A model generated the notes under the pieces. It was not told the DNA's origin. It made no database searches and was given only the letters and a program-made list of their open reading frames with translations. The position numbers and the translations under genes are program-made. DNA of 64,000 nt, from NCBI RefSeq assembly GCF_004745645.1, contig NZ_SRMB01000004.1, positions 434,001 to 498,000 on the forward strand. The letters are read 5' to 3'. This stretch comes from Hymenobacter metallicola (GTDB lineage: Bacteria; Bacteroidota; Bacteroidia; Cytophagales; Hymenobacteraceae). Below, piece by piece: positions 56,633-64,000 of the stretch (the stretch's first letter is position 1; each line of letters opens with the position of its first letter).

Positions 56633-59437
56633 TTGAACAGACTTCGTGCTTTTTGGTGGTTTCTGCTGCTGCCCGTGCTGGCGCTACTGAGCAGCTGTGC
56701 CCAGTCGGGACCGAAACCCGCCTACCGCATTGGCTTTTCGCAGTGCAGTACCGCCGGGCCCTGGCGGCAGGCCATGCTGGCGGGCATGCAGCGGGAACTC
56801 AGCTTCCACCCCGATGTGCAGCTGCACATGCTGAACGCCCACGATAATAGCCAGGTGCAGCAGCAGCAGATTCGGGAGCTGCTGCGCACGGGTATCGATT
56901 TGCTGGTGGTGTCGCCCTACGAAGCCGGCCCCGTGACACCCGCCGTAGAGGAAGCCTACCGCCAGGGCATTCCGGTTGTGTTGCTCGACCGGCGCACCGC
57001 TTCCCGCCAGTATACGGCCTACGTGGGCGGCGACAACCTGGAAGTGGGCCAGACGGCGGCCCGCTACGCGGCCCGCCTGCTCAATCAGCACGGCACCATC
57101 ATTGAGATTTTGGGCACGCCCGGCTCTTCGGCTACTTCTGAGCGGCACCAGGGCTTTGCCCAAAGCCTGACGGCTTTTCCCGGCCTGAAAGTGGTCAGCC
57201 AGGTGAACGGCGACTGGACCGAAAAACCGTTGCCGGGTCTGGCGGCCGCCCTGAAAGCCCACCCCGAAGTAGACCTCATCTTCGCCCACAACGACGGCAT
57301 GGGCCGGGGCGCGGCCGAGGTGTGCCGGCAGCTGGGCCTGGAGAAGAAGATTAAAATTATCGGGGTAGATGGCCTGGCGGGCCCCAACGAAGGCCTGGAC
57401 CTGGTGCAGCGCGGGGTGCTGACGGCTTCGGTGCTGTACTCGCCCGGCGGGGAAGACGCCATCCGGACGGCGCTTAGCATCCTGAACAAACAGCCCTATA
57501 AGCACGAAAACACGCTGGGCACCATCGTCATCGACTCGACCAACGTGCGGACCATGCAGCAGCAGACCGACAAGATGGTGACCCAGCAGCAGGATATCGA
57601 GCGGCAGCAAAGCCTGCTGCAACGGCTGCAGGCCACCTACGCCAGTCAGCAAACGATTTTGTACGGCTTGCTGGCTACGCTGCTGGGTGCTACGGTGCTG
57701 GGCATGGTAGCCTGGAACTCGGCCCGCAAAAACCGACTGATTAACCAGCAACTGGCCCTGCAGAACGCGGAAAACGACAAGATAAACCGGCAGTTGGTCA
57801 GCCAGAACGAGGAAATCCGGCTGCAGCGCAACCAGCTGGAAGCCCTGGCCGAGCAGGCCCGGGCCGATACCGAAGCCAAGCTGCGTTTCTTTACCAACTT
57901 CAGCCACGAGCTGCGCACCCCGCTTACCCTGATTCTGGGTCCCGTGGAAGAGCTGCTGACCAGCAGCCCCGACCTGAGCCCAACCCAACGCCAGGACCTG
58001 GCCCTGGTGCGGCGCAACACCCAGCGCCTGCTGCAGCTCGTGAATCAGCTGCTGGACTTCCGCAAAATTGAGGTGGGTAAGATGTCGGTGCGGGCTACGG
58101 AAGGCAACCTGGTGGTTTTTGTGCGCGAAATCGTGGATGCCTTCGAGAAGCCGGCCCACCTGCGGGGCGTGAATCTGCGCTTTCTGGCCGCCGAACCCGT
58201 GCTCAACGCTTGGTTTGACGGCAACATCCTGGACAAGGTCTTTTTCAACCTGCTCAGCAACGCCCTCAAATTCACCCCCGACCAGGGGCAGATTACCATC
58301 AGCTTGCAGCCCGGCGACAACCAGACGCTGCGGGTCAGCGTGGCCGACACCGGCCGCGGCATCTCGGACCAGGACCGGGCCCACATCTTCGAGTGGTTTT
58401 ACCAGGGCGACCAGGGGGCCGTGGCCAAAGGCTCGGGGATGGGCCTGGCGCTGGCTCAGGGCTTGGTGCGTCTGCACCAGGGCCAGCTCACATTCAGCAG
58501 CCAGCCGGGCCAGGGCAGCACCTTCGTCGTGACGCTACCCCGGGAGCTGCCCCAGGAGCTGCGCTCCATCGAGCCGGCCGCTCCTACCCTGCTGACCCTG
58601 GACGAGCCCGAAGCCATACCGACCGACTTTGGCCCCGATGCCGACTCCGTAACCACCGACAGCGGCAGCGAAACTCTGGTGCTGGTCATCGAGGATAACT
58701 CCGAGGTCAACAACTTCCTGGCCCGCATGCTGCGCCAGGATTTCCGGGTGCAGACCGCTACCGACGGCCATTCGGGTTTCCGCATGGCCACCGACCTGAT
58801 TCCGGACCTGATTGTGTGCGACGTGATGATGCCCGGCCTCAGCGGCCTGGAAGTCGTGACCCAGCTACGGGCCGACTGGCGCACCTCGCATATTCCGGTG
58901 GTGCTGCTTACGGCCCGCAACGCGCCCGAGCAGCAGGTACAGGGCGTGCAGGCCGGCGCCGACCTATACTTGACCAAGCCCTTCAACCCCACTTTTCTGC
59001 TGGAGAGCGTGCGGACGCTGCTGGCCAACCGTGCCCGGCAGCGGGAGCATTTCCGGCGCGAGCTGTCCGTCGACTCGGCCACGGTGGCCCCAAGCAATGC
59101 CGACCAGAAATTCCTGAACGAGTTGACGGCCATTGTCGAGGCGAATCTGACCAAGACCGACTTGAGCGTGGAAGACATAGCCCGGGGCCTGGGCATTTCG
59201 CGCATGCAGCTTTACCGCAAGATGAAGGCCGTATTGGGCACCGGCGTCACCGACTTTATCCAGGGCCTGCGCTTGACCAAGGCCCGGGAGCTGCTGCTGA
59301 AGGAGAGCCTCAGTATTGCCGAGGTAGCCTACGAGTTGGGCTTCTCCTCGCCCTCCTACTTCTCGACCAGTTTCAAGACGCGGTATCAGATTTCGCCTTC
59401 CGAATTTCGCAGCCTGCATATAGCGCCGCAGCATTGA
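56633..59437 (+). CDS. Hybrid two-component regulator with periplasmic sugar-binding domain
   Basis: 934 aa from the TTG at 56633, which follows the -7 box and gives a lipoprotein-like signal (FLLLPVLALLSSC). About 30-320: periplasmic binding domain of the LacI/RbsB class (YRIGFSQCSTAGPWR, DLLVVSPYEAGPV, IFAHNDGMGRGAAEV). Membrane helix about 341-361, coiled coil, HisKA with the phospho-His 425 in NFSHELRTPL, HATPase (DTGRGIS, GSGMGLALAQGLV), receiver with Asp 730 in VCDVMMPG, and a C-terminal AraC HTH. It senses a sugar and activates the SusCD-type genes downstream. Strong call. Confidence 0.93.
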   Translation: MNRLRAFWWFLLLPVLALLSSCAQSGPKPAYRIGFSQCSTAGPWRQAMLAGMQRELSFHPDVQLHMLNAHDNSQVQQQQIRELLRTGIDLLVVSPYEAGPVTPAVEEAYRQGIPVVLLDRRTASRQYTAYVGGDNLEVGQTAARYAARLLNQHGTIIEILGTPGSSATSERHQGFAQSLTAFPGLKVVSQVNGDWTEKPLPGLAAALKAHPEVDLIFAHNDGMGRGAAEVCRQLGLEKKIKIIGVDGLAGPNEGLDLVQRGVLTASVLYSPGGEDAIRTALSILNKQPYKHENTLGTIVIDSTNVRTMQQQTDKMVTQQQDIERQQSLLQRLQATYASQQTILYGLLATLLGATVLGMVAWNSARKNRLINQQLALQNAENDKINRQLVSQNEEIRLQRNQLEALAEQARADTEAKLRFFTNFSHELRTPLTLILGPVEELLTSSPDLSPTQRQDLALVRRNTQRLLQLVNQLLDFRKIEVGKMSVRATEGNLVVFVREIVDAFEKPAHLRGVNLRFLAAEPVLNAWFDGNILDKVFFNLLSNALKFTPDQGQITISLQPGDNQTLRVSVADTGRGISDQDRAHIFEWFYQGDQGAVAKGSGMGLALAQGLVRLHQGQLTFSSQPGQGSTFVVTLPRELPQELRSIEPAAPTLLTLDEPEAIPTDFGPDADSVTTDSGSETLVLVIEDNSEVNNFLARMLRQDFRVQTATDGHSGFRMATDLIPDLIVCDVMMPGLSGLEVVTQLRADWRTSHIPVVLLTARNAPEQQVQGVQAGADLYLTKPFNPTFLLESVRTLLANRARQREHFRRELSVDSATVAPSNADQKFLNELTAIVEANLTKTDLSVEDIARGLGISRMQLYRKMKAVLGTGVTDFIQGLRLTKARELLLKESLSIAEVAYELGFSSPSYFSTSFKTRYQISPSEFRSLHIAPQH

Positions 59438-59468
59438 AATAATCTTAAAAGTCCTGCAACAAAACCGA

Positions 59469-59498
59469 AACCGACTCTGCTACAGAGTCGGTTTTTTC
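59469..59498 (+). terminator. Terminator after the hybrid kinase
   Basis: AACCGACTCTG / CAGAGTCGGTT stem with TTTTTT. Confidence 0.85.
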
Positions 59499-59551
59499 AT
59501 TTTTAACACCCACAAAATCAGCTCATTAACTCCACTTTAGCCTCTGCACTA

Positions 59552-59559
59552 ATTTTGAA
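59552..59559 (+). promoter_or_regulatory. Possible -7 box upstream of susC
   Basis: TAATTTTG fits TAnnTTTG, about 270 nt before the ATG of susC; no clear -33 element. The long leader would contain the palindrome at 59632. Confidence 0.35.
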
Positions 59560-59631
59560 ATAAATGAGCAAGGCCTTGCTGCATCAGTCACGGACTTTTG
59601 TGTAAGCCCTCTGCCTGACTGTGTGCTCTAC

Positions 59632-59647
59632 CTGCAAACGTTTGCAG
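59632..59647. promoter_or_regulatory. LacI-type operator palindrome upstream of susC
   Basis: CTGCAAACGTTTGCAG is a perfect 16-bp palindrome matching the LacI-family operator form TGnAAnCGnTTnCA. It lies 180 nt before the susC ATG. No LacI repressor gene is present in the window. Confidence 0.65.
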
Positions 59648-59826
59648 CACAACAGCGGCCGGCTCCCAGCCCTTAACTCCTCTTCCGAGGGTCTGATTAA
59701 CCGCTCACTCACTTTCCTGAAGTACCTCTTTTTTTCCCGGATGTCTGGGCTGGTGCTCGTCTCTGCTCAGGGCGCTTCATCAGGCATTCACGCTGCTCCC
59801 TCTCCCTTCACTTAACCCACTTTACT

Positions 59827-62800
59827 ATGCCGTTTCTACTCCAATTCCCCCACGGCACCCGGCCCCTCCGGTTGCTCGTGACCCCGGCGCTAGGTAGCAT
59901 TATGCTTACGAGCATTGCCGCGGCCAGCCCGGTTTCGGGAACTGTCCCCACCCACACCTGGGCGTCTATACCGGGCCGCCCCGCCCCGGCTGCGGCCGGC
60001 CTTACTACCTACTTTTTTGTGAACGGTCCGGTATCGGGGCGTGTGGTTGATGCGAATGGGGAAGGCATGCCCGGCGTGACCGTGGTAGTGGCCGGCACCA
60101 CGCTGGGCGGGGCCACCAACCCCAACGGCGACTTCCTGATTTCGGACGTCCCGGCCGGTACCCACACCCTGGTTATTTCCTCGGTGGGCTACGTGACCGT
60201 GCGCACCCAGATTACGGTAGTCGATGGCCAGACCACGCAGGTCGGCAACACCACCCTGAACGAAGACGTGCAGGCCCTGAAGGAAGTAGTGGTAGTAGGC
60301 TACGGCACCCAGACCCGCCAGGAGCTGACCACGGCCGTGACGTCGGTGAATGCCAAGGCTATTGAGCGCCAGCCCGTGGCCGGCTTCGACCAGGCCTTAC
60401 AGGGCCAGGCCCCCGGCGTGCAGGTAACGGCCCCCACCGGCGCCCCTGGCGCGGGTATCAACGTGCGGATTCGGGGCAACAACTCCGTGAGCCTGACCAA
60501 CTCCCCGCTCTACGTTATCGACGGGGTGCCGGTGCTGCCGACCTACGACCGGGAGCTGAGCATCGGCAACCAGAAGCCTAACCCGCTGAACACGCTCAAC
60601 CCCAACGACATCGAGAGCATCGACGTGCTTAAGGACGGCGCTGCCGCGGCCATTTACGGCCTGCGCGCTTCCAACGGTGTTGTCGTGATTACGACCAAGC
60701 GCGGCAAGGTGGGCAAGCCCCAGCTGGGCTTCAGCATGTATTTCGGCCAGCAAGAGCTACGCAAGAAGATTGACGTGCTCAACGCCCGCCAGTTTGCCGA
60801 GTACTACAACGAGGCCCGCATCAACAACGGCGGCACGGCGGCCTTCACCGACCTGAACAACCTACCGGCCGAAACCGACTGGCAGGAGGAGATGTACCGC
60901 AAGGCCGCCATTCAGAACTACCAGCTGAACGTGAGCGGCGGCACCGACAAAACCCGCTACTACGTGTCGGGGGGCTACTTCAAGCAGGATGGCATCATTC
61001 TGAACTCGGGCTTCGACCGCTACAACTTCAAGCTGAACCTAGACCAGCAGGCCGGCAACCGGTTCCGCCTGGGCACCAACCTGAACCTGAGCCGCACCCA
61101 CAACAACGGCAGCGTCCGCAGCGAGCAGGCTCTGGGCAACTCCGGCACCGTGCTCGGCGCCCTGGCCCAGATTCCGACCGTGCCCGTGCGCAACCCCGAC
61201 GGCACCTACGGCCAGAATACGTTTTCCTTCTCGGACAACCCCATCGGCAACCTACTCGAAACCAACAACAAAGCCATTACCTACCAGGCCATCGGCAACG
61301 TGTACGGGGAGGCCGACGTCCTGGAAAACCTCAAGTTCCGGACCTCGTTTGGCATTGACTTCCGCACCCAGCTCGAAAACGAGTTTATCACCCGCGAATA
61401 CCCCGGCACGTCCCGCTCGACGCCCGAGCAGAACCTGAAGGGCAGCGGCCGGACCGGCACCACCCTGCAAACCATCTGGCTGTGGGAAAACACGCTAACC
61501 TACAACCCTAAGCTCGGCGACCGGCACAACCTGACGCTGCTGGCCGGCCAGTCGGTGCAGGAGTCGAACCGCTTCGCCTCCAATGCCTCCACGGTCGGCT
61601 ACGCCTCCAACGCCAACCCCTACATTTCGTCGGGCGTGACGCGCACCGGCTCCAGCAGCTACGAGGAAGAGTGGGGCCTGATGAGCTACTTCACCCGGGC
61701 CATCTACAACTTCGATGAGCGCTACCTAGCGACGCTGAGCCTGCGGGCCGACGGCACCAGCCGCTTCGACGACCACTGGGGCTACTTCCCGGCCGTATCG
61801 TTGGCCTGGCGCGTGGCCAAGGAGTCGTTCTTCCCCCAGAACGCGGTGGTGTCGGACCTGAAAGTGCGCGGCAGCTTCGGCATGAACGGTAACCAGGAAA
61901 TTCCGACCTACGACCGTTTCAGCCGCTACGAAACCGGCTCCAACTACGGCGCCTCGTCGGGCCAGGCCATTATTGCCGGCATCCGGCCCGGCCGCATCGG
62001 CAACCGCGACCTGAAGTGGGAAACCACCAAGCAGTACAACGTGGGCCTGGACCTGGGCTTTTTGCAGGACCGCGCCACGCTGACCCTGGACGCCTACCGC
62101 AAACGCTCGACTGACCTGCTGACCGACGTGCCGCTGGCGCCCAGCACCGGCGCCCAGACGCTGAACATCCTGCAGAACGTGGGCGAAATCGAAAACAAGG
62201 GCTTCGAACTGGGCCTGGTAACGACCAACGTGCAGGGTACCGACGGGGGCTTCGGCTGGAGCACCAACCTGAACTTCACGGTGAACCGCAACAAGGTTAT
62301 CGACTTCGGCCAGCAGACCAACGCCAAAAACGAGCTGGTTGACCGCGAGGTTATCTACGGCAACACCAACACGATTCTGCGCAAGGGCCAGCCCCTGGGC
62401 TCGATGTACGGCCTGGTGGTGCAGGGCATCTTCCAGACCACGGACGAAGTGAATTCGGCCCCGAAGCAGCCTAATGCCAAGCCCGGCGACATCCGCTTTG
62501 CCGACCTCAACAAGGACGGCGTGATTAACGACGACGACCGCACCATCATCGGCAACCCCAACCCCAAGGCCGTGGCCGGCGTGACCAACACGTTCACCTT
62601 CAAGGGCCTGGAACTGACGGCTTTCTTCCAGGGCAGCTTCGGCAACGACATCCAGAACATCAACCGCCAGACCATTGAGGGCATGGCCGGCCCGGAAAAC
62701 CAGAGCACGGCCGTGCTGAACCGCTGGACGCCGACCAACACCAACACCAACATTCCGCGGGCGGTGATTGGCGACCCGAACGGCAACAACCGCTTCTCGA

Positions 62801-63063
62801 CCCGCTTCGTGGAGGACGGTTCCTACGTGCGCCTCAAGAACGTGACGCTGGCCTACAACCTGCCCCTGACGCTGGTGCAGAAAGCCCACTTCAGCGGCCT
62901 GCGCCTCTACGTGACCGGCCAGAACCTGCTGACCTGGACGGACTACTCGGGCTACGACCCGGAAGTAAGTGCCGACCCCTTCTCCAACACCGGCTTCGGC
63001 CGCGACTTTGGGGTGTATCCGCAGGCCCGCACCTACACCATCGGTCTGAACGCCAGCTTCTAA
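59827..63063 (+). CDS. SusC/RagA-type TonB-dependent outer-membrane transporter
   Basis: 1078 aa. N-terminal signal (LVTPALGSIMLTSIAAASP), a carboxypeptidase-regulatory-like domain (GRVVDANGEGMPGVTVVVAG, about 75-150), TonB-box region EVVVVGYGTQ, plug domain with IRGNNSVSLTNSPLYVIDGV, and a beta barrel ending YTIGLNASF with C-terminal Phe. It imports a large glycan with SusD as lid. Follows the hybrid kinase and starts the transport operon. Confidence 0.96.
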   Translation: MPFLLQFPHGTRPLRLLVTPALGSIMLTSIAAASPVSGTVPTHTWASIPGRPAPAAAGLTTYFFVNGPVSGRVVDANGEGMPGVTVVVAGTTLGGATNPNGDFLISDVPAGTHTLVISSVGYVTVRTQITVVDGQTTQVGNTTLNEDVQALKEVVVVGYGTQTRQELTTAVTSVNAKAIERQPVAGFDQALQGQAPGVQVTAPTGAPGAGINVRIRGNNSVSLTNSPLYVIDGVPVLPTYDRELSIGNQKPNPLNTLNPNDIESIDVLKDGAAAAIYGLRASNGVVVITTKRGKVGKPQLGFSMYFGQQELRKKIDVLNARQFAEYYNEARINNGGTAAFTDLNNLPAETDWQEEMYRKAAIQNYQLNVSGGTDKTRYYVSGGYFKQDGIILNSGFDRYNFKLNLDQQAGNRFRLGTNLNLSRTHNNGSVRSEQALGNSGTVLGALAQIPTVPVRNPDGTYGQNTFSFSDNPIGNLLETNNKAITYQAIGNVYGEADVLENLKFRTSFGIDFRTQLENEFITREYPGTSRSTPEQNLKGSGRTGTTLQTIWLWENTLTYNPKLGDRHNLTLLAGQSVQESNRFASNASTVGYASNANPYISSGVTRTGSSSYEEEWGLMSYFTRAIYNFDERYLATLSLRADGTSRFDDHWGYFPAVSLAWRVAKESFFPQNAVVSDLKVRGSFGMNGNQEIPTYDRFSRYETGSNYGASSGQAIIAGIRPGRIGNRDLKWETTKQYNVGLDLGFLQDRATLTLDAYRKRSTDLLTDVPLAPSTGAQTLNILQNVGEIENKGFELGLVTTNVQGTDGGFGWSTNLNFTVNRNKVIDFGQQTNAKNELVDREVIYGNTNTILRKGQPLGSMYGLVVQGIFQTTDEVNSAPKQPNAKPGDIRFADLNKDGVINDDDRTIIGNPNPKAVAGVTNTFTFKGLELTAFFQGSFGNDIQNINRQTIEGMAGPENQSTAVLNRWTPTNTNTNIPRAVIGDPNGNNRFSTRFVEDGSYVRLKNVTLAYNLPLTLVQKAHFSGLRLYVTGQNLLTWTDYSGYDPEVSADPFSNTGFGRDFGVYPQARTYTIGLNASF

Positions 63064-63087
63064 CCCGCCCCCACCCCGACGACTCCC

Positions 63088-64000
63088 ATGAAAAAGATAT
63101 TCATTCCCGTTTTTGCTTTAATGCTGCTGGGCAGCTGCGACGTGCTCGACAAGGAGCCCCTGCCCACCGTGTCGCCCAACACGTTCTTTAAAACCGCTGA
63201 CGACGCCGAAGCCGCCATTACGGCCGCCTACGACGCCCTGCAGGGTACCGGCCTCTGGAGCCAGGACTTGATTGTGGCCGGCGAAATGCCCTCCGACAAC
63301 TGCACCAGTGCCAACGGCGACGTCAATGCCATGGAAAACCTGACCTGGACGCCCTCGACCAGCCAGGTAACCAACATCTGGCGCGACTCTTACATTGGCA
63401 TCAACCGCGCCAATGCCGTTATCAAGTACATTCCCACTATTTCTATGTCGGCCCAGCGGCGCGACGAAATTCTGGGCGAGGCCCACTTCCTGCGCGGCCT
63501 GAACTACTTCAACCTCGTGAAGCTCTACGGCGGCGTGCCCCTGCGCCTGGAGCCCACCGAAACCGGCGCGCCGGAAGTCGTGGCCCTGCCCCGGGCTTCG
63601 GTAGAAGCGGTGTACGCCCAGGTTATTGCCGACCTGACTTTTGCCGCCGAAAAAGCGCCGGCTGCCAAAAACTTCCGGGCCAGCCAGGCTGCCGCCAACG
63701 CCATTCTGGCCCGCGTGCAGCTGACCCAGCGCCAGTGGGGCCCGGCCATGGCCGCCGCTACCAAGGTGCTCAACAACCGGAGCTACTCGCTCAACAGCAG
63801 CTTCAAGTCGCTGTTCCCGGCCAACAACACCGGCGAGTCGATTTTCGAGATTCAGAACTCGGGCACGACCGACGGCAACAACATCCTGCCCGATCTGCTG
63901 CTGCCCAACCCGCCGGCTACGTACTCGTTCCCGAAATTCAACATCCCCACGGCAGAGCTGGTTAACCTGGGCTTGGCGGATAAGAACGACAAGCGCTGGG
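63088..64000 (+). CDS. SusD/RagB family glycan-binding lipoprotein, runs off right edge
   Basis: Open from the ATG at 63088 to the window end (304 codons seen). Lipoprotein signal KKIFIPVFALMLLGSC. DKEPLPTVSPNTFFKTADDA, AYDALQGTGLWSQD, INRANAVIKYIP and the SusD motif AHFLRGLNYFNLVKLYGGVP (about 132-151) are diagnostic. It forms the lid of the SusC transporter. 24 nt after susC, same operon. The C-terminus is missing from the window. Confidence 0.95.
   Translation, partial: MKKIFIPVFALMLLGSCDVLDKEPLPTVSPNTFFKTADDAEAAITAAYDALQGTGLWSQDLIVAGEMPSDNCTSANGDVNAMENLTWTPSTSQVTNIWRDSYIGINRANAVIKYIPTISMSAQRRDEILGEAHFLRGLNYFNLVKLYGGVPLRLEPTETGAPEVVALPRASVEAVYAQVIADLTFAAEKAPAAKNFRASQAAANAILARVQLTQRQWGPAMAAATKVLNNRSYSLNSSFKSLFPANNTGESIFEIQNSGTTDGNNILPDLLLPNPPATYSFPKFNIPTAELVNLGLADKNDKRW

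Noticed and set aside
56684..58477. 597-aa minus-strand reading frame
   Set aside because: Antisense of the hybrid sensor kinase; no recognisable domain.
61726..62889. 387-aa minus-strand reading frame
   Set aside because: Antisense of susC.

Overview
The window looks like a chromosome segment of a Hymenobacter-type Bacteroidota (Cytophagales). The evidence is a GC-rich backbone, TAnnTTTG-type -7 promoter boxes, SusC/SusD proteins, T9SS C-terminal sorting domains, LRR/DUF6443 RHS proteins, and a tmRNA whose tag reads GEYSYAMAA. This is inferred from gene content; no database was searched.

Layout. (1) 1-1049: a terminase large-subunit gene (minus strand) that runs off the left edge and is broken at its Walker A motif. 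(2) 1196-11019: a secreted RHS locus on the minus strand: a 1230-aa RHS protein, an 1868-aa LRR/RHS protein with an AT-rich exchangeable C-terminal toxin tip (URI/GIY-YIG-like), and a putative immunity gene 2 nt downstream. (3) 11.0-12.0 kb: about 1 kb of decayed sequence. (4) 11990-24001: phage accessory region. It holds a GIY-YIG homing endonuclease, a small operon with an S24-like protein, a divergent promoter with two operator-like repeats and an RHH protein, then a defence-like cluster (DUF6680 broken by an amber codon, an ADP-ribosyltransferase, a HEPN protein and ApeA). Several small genes follow, and a tail-fibre plus T9SS-protein cassette on the minus strand. (5) 24010-42521: contractile-tailed prophage structural region: TerS and a TerL stub on minus; then on plus ClpP-type protease/scaffold, capsid, lysis genes with a likely unimolecular spanin, sheath, tube, a tail-assembly chaperone with a -1 frameshift site, tape measure, baseplate genes, a large modular fibre, a collar fibre and a second T9SS protein. 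The fibre/T9SS pair duplicates the pair at 21.7-23.4 kb in inverted orientation. (6) 42641-43008: ssrA (minus), the probable right-hand integration site. (7) 43142-64000: chromosomal genes: dnaX (with an internal A10 slippage site), an M16 peptidase, icd, an AT-rich two-gene island (DUF4145 plus a possible nuclease), an astacin-type protease, bestrophin, DUF2383, DUF3817 and MOSC proteins, and a polysaccharide-utilisation-type locus (hybrid sensor kinase, SusC, start of SusD) with a LacI-type operator palindrome upstream of susC.

No portal gene and no intact terL are visible, so the prophage is either rearranged or completed by genes left of the window. The strongest candidates for something undescribed are the ART-HEPN-ApeA cluster inside the prophage, the inverted tail-fibre/T9SS surface-protein cassettes with conserved private promoters, and the DUF4145/nuclease island next to icd.
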